From Rhodococcus sp. 14-1411-2a (GTDB lineage: Bacteria; Actinomycetota; Actinomycetes; Mycobacteriales; Mycobacteriaceae), in NCBI RefSeq assembly GCF_002259485.1, contig NZ_NPGA01000020.1:124001-188000 (forward strand): a DNA stretch of 64,000 nt, written 5' to 3'. The notes beneath the pieces are model-generated. The model did no database searches and was not told the origin of the DNA. It saw nothing but the letters and a program-made list of their open reading frames with translations. The position numbers and the translations under genes were made by a program. Positions 9,464-17,425 of the stretch are shown piece by piece (within the stretch, counting starts at the first letter, position 1; each line of letters starts with the position of its first letter).

Positions 9464-10141
9464 CTACAGGAGGTCTCGGGCATGAACGAGCGCGTCGGCG
9501 ACGAGTGCGACACCGAGTACGACGAAGATGACGCGGACCGTCGGCGGGCCGTACCGCGTCAGAGCCCGCACGGTCGCGGTGAACGCCCGCCGGGAACGGC
9601 GACTCTTCCTCGAAGCCAGTATCAGAACGAGGATGGGCGGTAGCAGCCCGATCAGGCAGTACACGACGACGATGGCCGGCCACCACGGCGGACGGGGATC
9701 GTAGGTCGAGAGCATCGTCAACCCGGCGAGATACGGCACTGCCGTCGGGCCCTGCACCAGACCGATCGTCAGTCCGGTCAGGGCAACGACGGGAATGCTC
9801 GAGCCGGCTCGGGCTGCCCACGCCGGCGGGCGACGTTCGGTGGTGCGCAGTGCACCGAGACCGATCAGCACCAGCCCCACAACCAGTTCCGTGCGATACC
9901 GGAGCGTGGCAGTGATGGTGATGTCGAACAGATCGGTGAAGAAGTCGATGCCGAGAACGGTGAGGATGCCGAACGTGGTCGTGGCCGTGAACACTCCGCC
10001 GACGAACGCCAGCCCGGCTCGGAAAGGAGACCGGCGGGTGGTTCTCGAATGCACAGCGATGGCAGCGGTCACGCCGATCAGCAGCACGTCGAGTGAATCG
10101 AGTAGTGCAAATCCGACAAGCGCAAGCAGCAAGGTCACCAT
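9464..10141 (-). CDS. GAP/Sap-family integral membrane protein
   Basis: The 225-residue protein has about six hydrophobic segments: residues 1-28, 40-62, 88-100, 115-135, 152-175 and 200-220. The opening LLLALVGFALLDSLDVLLIGVTAAIA is typical of the GAP (Sap, sulfolipid-addressing-like) branch of the LysE superfamily, whose mycobacterial members help export surface glycolipids. Substrate here is unknown. The ATG at 10141 is 19 bases after the stop of the isochorismatase-fold gene, so the two may be cotranscribed. Confidence 0.75.
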   Translation of the reverse strand: MVTLLLALVGFALLDSLDVLLIGVTAAIAVHSRTTRRSPFRAGLAFVGGVFTATTTFGILTVLGIDFFTDLFDITITATLRYRTELVVGLVLIGLGALRTTERRPPAWAARAGSSIPVVALTGLTIGLVQGPTAVPYLAGLTMLSTYDPRPPWWPAIVVVYCLIGLLPPILVLILASRKSRRSRRAFTATVRALTRYGPPTVRVIFVVLGVALVADALVHARDLL

Positions 10142-10160
10142 GGAGGGTCCAGGATATCGG

Positions 10161-10715
10161 TCAGTCGAAGGTGACCTTCTCGGTGACGACGGCCTCGGCG
10201 GTCCGGCCGGGAGCGGTCTGGTTGCCCCAGTAAATATTCGTGTGCGCGATGACCTGCGCAGGTGGCGGCGCGCCCCACTCGGTCAGATCCTCGGCAGTGT
10301 GTGCGTCGCTCACCAGCGTCACGTCGTATCCGCGGACGAGGGCACCGTGCAGCGTGGACCTGATGCAGAAATCCGTGTGCGCTCCGGCGATGACGACATG
10401 CCCTACACCGGAGGCGGCGAGCTCGGCTTCGAGACCGGTGTCCTCGAAGGCATCGCCGTGCTTCTTGTGGACGATCGGATCGCGCGGATCCATCGGCAAC
10501 TCCTCGAGGAGTTCCCAACCTTCCGTTCCGATGGCCAGCTCCTTCTCCGAGGAATGCTGCACCCAGATCACCGGAGTACCCGTCTGCCGTGCGCGCGTCA
10601 CCAGCCTGACGATGTTCTCGACCACGCGTTCTCGCTCGTGCACGCCCACCATCACGTCGTTCTGCACGTCGACGATCACCAGTGCGGTTGCGGTCCGGTC
10701 GGGCAGGATGGTCAC
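10161..10715 (-). CDS. Isochorismatase-fold cysteine hydrolase
   Basis: The protein has 184 residues and the complete catalytic set of the isochorismatase-like hydrolase superfamily: Asp16 in VIVDVQNDV, Lys84/85 in IVHKKHGDAF, and Cys117 in GAHTDFCIRSTL. With a cysteine nucleophile present it is more like nicotinamidase/amidohydrolase members than true isochorismatases, which have another residue there. The substrate cannot be read from sequence. It begins 33 bases after the stop of the UvrA-like gene on the same strand. Confidence 0.88.
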   Translation of the reverse strand: MTILPDRTATALVIVDVQNDVMVGVHERERVVENIVRLVTRARQTGTPVIWVQHSSEKELAIGTEGWELLEELPMDPRDPIVHKKHGDAFEDTGLEAELAASGVGHVVIAGAHTDFCIRSTLHGALVRGYDVTLVSDAHTAEDLTEWGAPPPAQVIAHTNIYWGNQTAPGRTAEAVVTEKVTFD

Positions 10716-10748
10716 GGCATCTCCCTTGTTTTCGTGTTCGGTTGCACG

Positions 10749-13133
10749 TCAACTCCCGACATACGTGGCCAAGTGCTTGCCCGTCAGGGTCGAACCGTCC
10801 GCCACCAGGTCGGACGGCGTGCCCTCGAACACGACCAGTCCGCCGTCGTGCCCGGCACCGGGGCCGAGATCGATGATCCAATCGGCGTGGGCCATGACGG
10901 CCTGATGATGCTCGATGACGATCACGGACTTGCCCGAATCGACCAGCCGGTCCAACAGCCCGAGGAGCTTGTCGACATCGGCGAGGTGCAATCCAGTGGT
11001 GGGCTCGTCCAGCACGTAGATCCCGCCCTTGTCGGCCATGTGCGTCGCCAGCTTGAGGCGTTGGCGTTCTCCACCCGACAGCGTGGTCAACGGCTGGCCG
11101 ATCTTCAGGTAGCCCAGTCCGACGTCGTTCAATCGTTGCAGAATCCTGTGTGCCGGGAGCAGTTTTGCCGGCCCGTCGGAGAAGAACTCCTCGGCCTCGG
11201 CGACCGACATCGACAACACCTCGTCGATGTTGCGCCCGCCGTAGTGGTACTCGAGTACCGATGCCTGGAATCGCTTGCCCTCGCACTCCTCGCACACCGT
11301 GGCCACCCCGGCCATCATCGCGAGGTCGCTGTAGAGGACGCCAGCGCCGTTGCACGTCGGGCACGCGCCTTCGGAGTTCGAGCTGAACAATGCGGGTTTG
11401 ACGGCGTTCTCCTTGGCGAACGCCTTGCGGATCGGTTCGAGCAACCCGGTGTACGTCGCGGGGTTGCTTCGCCGCGAGCCACGGATCGCCCCCTGATCGA
11501 CCGACACCACATCGTCTGTCCCGGAAAGTGATCCGTGAATGAGCGAACTCTTGCCCGAGCCTGCGACGCCGGTGACGACGACCAGTACTCCGAGTGGAAC
11601 GTCGACGTCCACGTCGCGCAGATTGTGGGAGTCCGCGCCGCGGATTTCGAGTACTTCGGAGAACTCCCGCACCGATTCCTTCAGTGATGCCCGATCGTCG
11701 AAATGCCGACCGGTGACGGTGTCGCTCTGCCGCAATCCGTCGACGGTGCCCTCGAAACAGACGTGCCCGCCCGCGCTTCCCGCACCGGGACCCAGATCGA
11801 CGACGTGGTCTGCGATGGAGATCGTCTCGGGCTTGTGCTCGACCACGAGTACGGTGTTTCCCTTGTCGCGCAACTGAAGCAGCAGGTTGTTCATCCGCTC
11901 GATGTCGTGGGGATGCAGACCGGTGGTCGGCTCGTCGAACACGTATGTCACGTCGGTCAACGAGGATCCGAGGTGGCGAATCATCTTGGTGCGCTGAGCC
12001 TCTCCACCGGACAACGTTCCCGACGGACGATCCAGGCTCAGGTAGCCGAGCCCGATCTCGACGAACGAGTCGAGAGTCTCGCCCAGTGTGGTCAGCAGTG
12101 GTGCCACCGACGGTTCCTTCAGGCCGCTCACCCACTTCGCCAGGTCGCTGATCTGCATCGAACATGCGTCGGCGATGTTGATGCCCTTGATCTTCGACGA
12201 CCGAGCACCTTCGTTGAGCCTGGTTCCGAGGCAGTCCGGGCAGGTGGTGAAGGTGATCGCGCGTTCGACGAAGGCGCGGATGTGGGGCTGCATGGCGTCG
12301 ACGTCCTTGGACAGGAACGACTTCTGAATCTGCGGCACGAGCCCTGAGTAGGTCAGATTGATTCCGTCGACCTTGATCTTCGTCGGTTCGCGATAGAGCA
12401 GGTCGTCGAGTTCCTTCTTGGTGTACTTCGAGATGGGCTTGTCCGGGTCGAAATACCCGCAGCCGCGGAATATTCGGCCGTACCAGCCCTCCATGCTGTA
12501 GCCGGGGATCGTGATGGCGCTCTCGTTGAGCGACTTGCTCGCGTCGTAGAGAGCGGTGAGATCGAAGTCGCTGACGGAGCCTCTGCCCTCACAGCGTGGG
12601 CACATGCCACCGGTCACGGTGAAGGACTTCTTCTCTGTGGTCTGCCTGCCGCCCTTGTCCACCTTGTACGCGCCTGCGCCGGACACCGACGCGACATTGA
12701 ACGAAAAGGCCTGTGCAGAGCCGATGTACGGCTTTCCGATTCGGCTGAACAGAATCCGCAGCATGGCGTTCGCGTCGGTTGCGGTGCCGACGGTGGAGTG
12801 AGGATTGGCGCCCATGCGCTGTTGATCGACGATGATGGCCGTGGTGAGTCCGTCCATGACGTCGACATCCGGGCGGCCGAGCGTGGGCATGAATCCTTGT
12901 ACGAAGGCACTGTAGGTCTCGTTGATCATGCGTTGCGATTCGGCCGCAATCGTACTGAAGACCAGCGAGCTCTTTCCGGAGCCGGAGACCCCGGTGAACA
13001 CGGTCAGTCGCCGCTTGGGCAGCTCCACATCGATGTCCTGGAGATTGTTCTGCCGCGCCCCCTGAACACGAATCGAATCGTGACTGTCGGCAGCATGCCG
13101 TGCCGAGCCCTCCGAGACCTTCTTCGTCGCCAT
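10749..13133 (-). CDS. Short UvrA-like ABC ATPase (UvrA2/DrrC type)
   Basis: The 794-residue protein holds two ABC ATPase halves. Walker A motifs are GVSGSGKSSL and GVAGSGKSSL, signatures are LSGGEAQRTK and LSGGERQRLK, and Walker B regions are VFDEPTTGLHPHD and VLDEPTTGLHLAD. Zinc-finger cysteine pairs (CPRCEGRG, CPDCLGTRL, CPTCNGAG with CEECEGKRF) are kept. Canonical UvrA is about 950 residues; the missing part corresponds to the UvrB-binding and insertion regions, so this is the paralogous UvrA-like class linked in some producers to tolerance of DNA-binding drugs (DrrC of the daunorubicin cluster). Whether it repairs DNA is unknown. It starts seven bases after the stop of the DapA-family gene. 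Confidence 0.9.
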   Translation of the reverse strand: MATKKVSEGSARHAADSHDSIRVQGARQNNLQDIDVELPKRRLTVFTGVSGSGKSSLVFSTIAAESQRMINETYSAFVQGFMPTLGRPDVDVMDGLTTAIIVDQQRMGANPHSTVGTATDANAMLRILFSRIGKPYIGSAQAFSFNVASVSGAGAYKVDKGGRQTTEKKSFTVTGGMCPRCEGRGSVSDFDLTALYDASKSLNESAITIPGYSMEGWYGRIFRGCGYFDPDKPISKYTKKELDDLLYREPTKIKVDGINLTYSGLVPQIQKSFLSKDVDAMQPHIRAFVERAITFTTCPDCLGTRLNEGARSSKIKGINIADACSMQISDLAKWVSGLKEPSVAPLLTTLGETLDSFVEIGLGYLSLDRPSGTLSGGEAQRTKMIRHLGSSLTDVTYVFDEPTTGLHPHDIERMNNLLLQLRDKGNTVLVVEHKPETISIADHVVDLGPGAGSAGGHVCFEGTVDGLRQSDTVTGRHFDDRASLKESVREFSEVLEIRGADSHNLRDVDVDVPLGVLVVVTGVAGSGKSSLIHGSLSGTDDVVSVDQGAIRGSRRSNPATYTGLLEPIRKAFAKENAVKPALFSSNSEGACPTCNGAGVLYSDLAMMAGVATVCEECEGKRFQASVLEYHYGGRNIDEVLSMSVAEAEEFFSDGPAKLLPAHRILQRLNDVGLGYLKIGQPLTTLSGGERQRLKLATHMADKGGIYVLDEPTTGLHLADVDKLLGLLDRLVDSGKSVIVIEHHQAVMAHADWIIDLGPGAGHDGGLVVFEGTPSDLVADGSTLTGKHLATYVGS

Positions 13134-13139
13134 GAGCAG

Positions 13140-14084
13140 TCACGCTAGTCGTACCGAAACCTGCTCGCTTCTCGATTCCTGATCGAATCCGGTGGCGGAC
13201 AGGGCCACGTCGAGTCGGCTCAGGTCGGCGGCCGAGGATGCGAGAAGTGGGCGTCGCACGGTCGCGTCGGAGATGACGCCGATCCTGGCGAGCGCGGCCT
13301 TGGCCATGATGGCCCCCTGCGTCGTGCGCATGACGGCGTCGGTCAACGGCAGGAGCGATCGCTGTACTGCGTTCGCTCGGTCCAGGTCGCCGACGCGGAT
13401 TGCCGCGATCAGCTCGGCATAGCGGTCTGCCACGACGTTTCCGGTGACGCTGACCAAACCTGTTGCACCGGAGGCGAGGTAGGGCAGTGCGAGTTCGTCG
13501 ATTCCGCAGTAGTAGGCGAGGTCCGTCGAGGACATGACGGTCATTGCCTCGTACAGATCACCCTTGGCATCCTTGACAGCACCGATGAGCGGGTGGTGAG
13601 AGAGCTCGACGAGCGTCGACGCCTCGATCGCCACACCTGTGCGCGCCGGGACGTCGTACACCATGACGGGTAGCCCACCTGCTTCGGCGATGGCGACGAT
13701 GTGTTCCGCGATGCCGGCCTGGGTGGGGCGCGAATAGTAGGGAGCGGTGATCAGCAGTGCGTCGGCACCGGCTGCTGCTGCGGACCGAGCCATCTCCATC
13801 CCCGTGGAGGTGTCGTTGGTGCCCACTCCAGCGATCACGCGAAGAGCGTGATCGCGATGCCTGCAGGCGCAAGCGATCAGCTGCGAGGTCTCGTGGCCCG
13901 TCAAGGTCGGTGCCTCGCCTGTTGTTCCGGCGATGACCACGCCATCGCATCGTCTCGCCGACAGGTGCGTGAGAAGGGCATCGACGCCGGCTCGGTCGAG
14001 TGAACCATCGGGGTGCATCGGGGTCGCCATGGCGACGAGGTTCGTACCGAAGATCGTCGAGGCGAGCGACCGATTGGTGTTCAT
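13140..14084 (-). CDS. DapA-family lyase (dihydrodipicolinate synthase/NAL superfamily)
   Basis: The 314-residue TIM-barrel protein has the family hallmarks: GTTGEAPTLTGHE for substrate carboxylate binding, APYYSRPTQAGIAEH with the relay tyrosine, MVYDVPARTG, and AVKDAKGD with the Schiff-base lysine. It condenses pyruvate with an aldehyde or does the reverse. Primary lysine synthesis is possible, but its position divergent from a LysR regulator and beside a UvrA-like gene suggests an accessory dapA paralogue. The ATG at 14084 gives the normal family length. It faces the LysR gene across 72 bases. Confidence 0.85.
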   Translation of the reverse strand: MNTNRSLASTIFGTNLVAMATPMHPDGSLDRAGVDALLTHLSARRCDGVVIAGTTGEAPTLTGHETSQLIACACRHRDHALRVIAGVGTNDTSTGMEMARSAAAAGADALLITAPYYSRPTQAGIAEHIVAIAEAGGLPVMVYDVPARTGVAIEASTLVELSHHPLIGAVKDAKGDLYEAMTVMSSTDLAYYCGIDELALPYLASGATGLVSVTGNVVADRYAELIAAIRVGDLDRANAVQRSLLPLTDAVMRTTQGAIMAKAALARIGVISDATVRRPLLASSAADLSRLDVALSATGFDQESRSEQVSVRLA

Positions 14085-14122
14085 GGTCCGAGTGTGGACC
14101 GCTCGATACCTGAGGTCCAGCG

Positions 14123-14137
14123 ATGCATTTTCGGCAT
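14123..14137. promoter_or_regulatory. T-N11-A LysR-type operator
   Basis: ATGC and GCAT flank a 7-base spacer (ATGCATTTTCGGCAT), which forms the T-N11-A dyad bound by LysR-type regulators. It lies in the 72-base gap between the divergent dapA-like gene and the LysR gene, about 20 bases before the LysR start, a usual place for autoregulation and control of the divergent partner. Confidence 0.55.
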
Positions 14138-14156
14138 TACTGCGTACTGTTCCTTC

Positions 14157-15056
14157 ATGATCGATACCAGCGCCCTGCACGCACTGCGCGCTGTGGCTGC
14201 ACTCGGCACTCTTGCGCGGGCCGCCGACGAGCTCGGCTACACCTCCTCGGCGATCTCCCAGCAGATCAAACGACTCGAACGGCAGATCGGCACCCCGGTA
14301 CTGGCACAGGCAGGCAGAGGCGTGGTGCTCACCCCCGCAGGTCGGGCGGTGGTCGAGTCCGCGGGGGAGGTGTTCGACGCTCTGGAACGCTGCGTCGAGG
14401 CCGCTCGATCCGCCGACGGGGGCGTCGCTCGTGGGGTCGTTCGGTTGGTCGGCTTCTCGACCGCGGTGCGTGGATTGGTGGCTCCCGCGCTGATCGAGCT
14501 GGACCAACGGTATCCCGATCTGACGGTGCACATCAGCGAGGAGGATCCGGATCGTGCACTGCACAGCGTCTATGCCGGGACCGCAGATTTGGCGCTGGTG
14601 CACGATGCAGACGGGGTATCGGCACCCGCTCCTCCCTCGGTCGTTCGCCAACCGATTCACCTGGACTTCGGCGACGTGATCATGAAGCGAACCCACCCTC
14701 TCGCCCGACGCGAGACCGCGTTGACCCATGCGGAACTCGCCCGGTACCCGTGGGTGACGAGCCCGGCCGGGACGGTCTGTCACCAGTGGTTTCGGCGGCT
14801 GTTCGCCGAGACATCCGCCGAGATCGATGTTCGCCATCTCGTCGATGATTTCTCCACGCAACTCGCGCTGGTCGAAGCGGACGACGTGCTCGCTCTCGTT
14901 CCTCGCCTCGCGCGTCCGGTGCTCGGTGCCGGTCTAGTCGCGGTTCCGCTCGAGCGCGCTCCCGCTCGTGAGGTGCAGGCCGCGTGGCGGCGCAGCGCTG
15001 ATGCCAGCCCGGCAATTCATGCCGTGCTGGGCGTCCTCGGTGCGGCCTCGCGCTGA
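14157..15056 (+). CDS. LysR-family transcriptional regulator
   Basis: The 299-residue protein begins with a LysR winged helix-turn-helix (ALHALRAVAALGTLARAADELGYTSSAISQQIKRLERQIG) and continues into a two-lobed periplasmic-binding-like effector domain from about residue 90. The ATG at 14157 puts the helix-turn-helix at its normal place; earlier in-frame starts would run through the operator region. It probably controls the divergent dapA-like gene and itself through the site at 14123-14137. The effector is unknown. Its 3' end overlaps the convergent helR gene by 40 bases. Confidence 0.9.
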   Translation: MIDTSALHALRAVAALGTLARAADELGYTSSAISQQIKRLERQIGTPVLAQAGRGVVLTPAGRAVVESAGEVFDALERCVEAARSADGGVARGVVRLVGFSTAVRGLVAPALIELDQRYPDLTVHISEEDPDRALHSVYAGTADLALVHDADGVSAPAPPSVVRQPIHLDFGDVIMKRTHPLARRETALTHAELARYPWVTSPAGTVCHQWFRRLFAETSAEIDVRHLVDDFSTQLALVEADDVLALVPRLARPVLGAGLVAVPLERAPAREVQAAWRRSADASPAIHAVLGVLGAASR

Positions 15057-17194
15057 GTGGTCAGAACGACCAGATGTCCGGTCGCTCGTGTCATGGCCAC
15101 GTACCTGTCGACGGCACCGGCTGTTCCTGAGCCGAACGAATCCGGGTCGATGAGTACGACCAGGTCGAATTCGAGGCCCTTCGACGACTGTGGTGTCAGC
15201 GAGCGGATGCGCTCCGACGGGACAAACGTGGGATCGCCGATGACGCAGGCGATTCCGTCGTTGTTCGACTGCAGCCAGCGATCGAGTATCGACGCCAGCT
15301 CTGCCGTGTCTCCGTACTCGACGGGCACTCCGGTACTGCGGATGGAGACCGGGACATTCGCGTCCGGCAGCGCCGCGCGGATCACCGGCTCGGCTTCGGC
15401 CATGACTTCCTGCGGGGTGCGGTAATTGACGCCGAGGGTGGCAATCCTGACCCGGTCGAGTCCGACCCGTCGAAGTCGTTCGCGCCAGGACTCGGCGAAT
15501 CCCAGACGCGCTTGCGCGCGGTCTCCGACGATGGTGATGCTGCCCGACGGGCACCGGCGCAGGACCATCTGCCACTGGGCGTCGGTCAATTCTTGCGCCT
15601 CGTCGACGACGATGTGTGCGAACGGCCCCGACAACGGATCCGACGGGATCTCCTCGAAGCCCGCCGAATCGACGAGCGCATCGCGAATCCCATCCTGCCG
15701 CAACTGCGCAGCCATCATCTCGTCGTCGTCGGCGGCCATGAGTTCATCGACGACGCGGTCCATTCGCGCGCGCTCGTGTACAGCTGCCAGCTCCCGACGC
15801 CGAATGCGCCGTGCATGTTCAGGATCTCCCAGCCGCATTCGTGCGGCGTCGAGCAGCGGGAGATCGGCCACCGTCCATCGCGTCGGATCGGGTCGTTGTA
15901 GTGCGCGGACGTCCTCGGGGGCGAGCCATGGTGCGCACGAACGAAGGTACGCCGGCACGCTCCACAGGTCTGCGACGAGGTCGGGAGCATCGATGATCGT
16001 CCAGGATCGTTCCAGCTCCGCGCGCAGAGACTCGTTGTTCTGCAGTGACTTTCGTATGTCGGTCGGGGCCTCGTCGCCGTCGTAGCGGTCCATCAGAATC
16101 GTCAGCAGCAATTCCCAAACCTGTTCACGAGCCTCGTTGTGTGGAGTGCCGGGGTCGGGTGCCTCGAAGGCCTCGGCCCAATCGGCCGCAGTCAATGTCA
16201 GATCGGCCCATTCGGTCTCCACGATCATGGTCCGAGTCGGTGGCTGCTCGTAGAACGCAACGCCCGCTTCGATCGCCACGCTCATGCTCTCGGTCGCCTT
16301 CAATTGCGCGACAGAAGGATTCGTCTCGTCGATCGCGTTCGTTCCTTCGGCGACGAGATCTCGAAGAGTACAGGTCTGCACACCGTCCTCGCCCAGACTC
16401 GGTAGGACGTCGGAAACGTAAGCGAGGTACGGCTCGTGTGGGCCGACGAACAGCACGCCGCCGCGGCTGTGTCCGAGACGCGTCTCCGTGTACAGCAGAT
16501 ACGCGGTGCGATGCAGGGCGACGACGGTTTTCCCGGTTCCAGGACCACTGTCGACGACCAGCGCGCCGCGGGCGTCCGACCGAATGATCGCATCCTGATC
16601 TGCCTGGACGGTGCCCAGCACGTCGCGCATCCGAGGTGAACGCGCCGCACCCAGACTGGCGATGAAGGCGGACTGATCGTCCAGCGCAGCATCGGAGATC
16701 GGTCCGGTCAGATCGAACACCTCGTCCCAGTAGTCGGTGATGGTGCCGTTCGTCCACCTGTATCGACGACGACTTCGCAGCCCCATGGGATTGGCGTGAG
16801 TAGCACCGAAGAACGGTTCGGCTGCGGGGGAGCGCCAGTCGACGAGGAGTTGCTCGCCCGCGGTTCCCAGCAGTCCGAGTCGTCCGATGTATACCGGCTC
16901 GTCCGCGTCGGTGGTCACGACGCGACCCAGGCACAGATCGACTCCGTACCGACGCAGTGAACGGAGGCGGCCGCCCAAGCGGTGTATCTCGAAGTCGCGT
17001 TCCATCACTTCTCGGCCCATTCGGCCCGACGACTTCTGTGCTGCCTCCAGCCGTGCCGACGTGTCGAGACGAGACTTCTCGATACTCGAGCGAATAGCTG
17101 AAAAGTGTTGCTCGTCTTGGCCGATCAATGCCGAGTCACGCTTGCGCGCGAGATTGTCGGGTAGGTCGAAAACACTCGGGTACGCATGTTTCAC
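15017..17194 (-). CDS. helR: HelR, RNA polymerase recycling ATPase
   Basis: This 725-residue protein is a superfamily I helicase-like ATPase of the HelD/HelR class, which binds core RNA polymerase, frees stalled or rifamycin-bound enzyme, and gives rifampicin tolerance in actinomycetes. The N-terminal charged helical arm spans about residues 1-90, the Walker A motif is DSGPGTGKTVVALHR, the helicase motif II region is AHIVVDEAQELTDAQWQM, and late motifs include TLGVNYRTPQEVM and LTPQSSKGLEFDLVVL. The start has GGAG eight bases upstream. A rifamycin-associated element lies 54 bases before the ATG, which strongly supports the assignment. The convergent LysR gene overlaps its last 40 bases. Confidence 0.92.
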   Translation of the reverse strand: MKHAYPSVFDLPDNLARKRDSALIGQDEQHFSAIRSSIEKSRLDTSARLEAAQKSSGRMGREVMERDFEIHRLGGRLRSLRRYGVDLCLGRVVTTDADEPVYIGRLGLLGTAGEQLLVDWRSPAAEPFFGATHANPMGLRSRRRYRWTNGTITDYWDEVFDLTGPISDAALDDQSAFIASLGAARSPRMRDVLGTVQADQDAIIRSDARGALVVDSGPGTGKTVVALHRTAYLLYTETRLGHSRGGVLFVGPHEPYLAYVSDVLPSLGEDGVQTCTLRDLVAEGTNAIDETNPSVAQLKATESMSVAIEAGVAFYEQPPTRTMIVETEWADLTLTAADWAEAFEAPDPGTPHNEAREQVWELLLTILMDRYDGDEAPTDIRKSLQNNESLRAELERSWTIIDAPDLVADLWSVPAYLRSCAPWLAPEDVRALQRPDPTRWTVADLPLLDAARMRLGDPEHARRIRRRELAAVHERARMDRVVDELMAADDDEMMAAQLRQDGIRDALVDSAGFEEIPSDPLSGPFAHIVVDEAQELTDAQWQMVLRRCPSGSITIVGDRAQARLGFAESWRERLRRVGLDRVRIATLGVNYRTPQEVMAEAEPVIRAALPDANVPVSIRSTGVPVEYGDTAELASILDRWLQSNNDGIACVIGDPTFVPSERIRSLTPQSSKGLEFDLVVLIDPDSFGSGTAGAVDRYVAMTRATGHLVVLTTQREAAPRTPSTA

Positions 17195-17247
17195 AGGACT
17201 CCGATCGATTGCTACGTGGCTGCAGCGTGCAATTCTGAGCCCTGTAC

Positions 17248-17267
17248 GGGGTCTTGCCGCAAGCCCC
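17248..17267 (-). promoter_or_regulatory. Rifamycin-associated element (RAE) of helR
   Basis: Read on the helR strand this is GGGGCTTGCGGCAAGACCCC, an imperfect inverted repeat with CTTGC and GCAAG arms inside G and C runs. It matches the RAE known upstream of rifamycin-inactivating genes and helR genes in actinomycetes. TATAGC, a -10-like hexamer, lies just upstream of it. It predicts induction of helR by rifamycins. Confidence 0.8.
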
Positions 17268-17425
17268 TGGGTGCGCTATACATTGAAAGGGGCCAGGAAG
17301 TAACGGTCCCTTTCGATCCAGTCCCCAGACACCAATGCCGACGAAACCGGCTGTGCATCGAATGATTCGAAGTCAGGATCAGGCCACAGGTGCGCGGCCC
17401 ACGAACTTGCCCTCGTGGTGGGGGT

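Noticed and set aside
10135-12165. 676-codon minus-strand frame
   Set aside because: It overlaps the clearly recognised UvrA-like gene in another frame; it is arginine-rich and has no domains.
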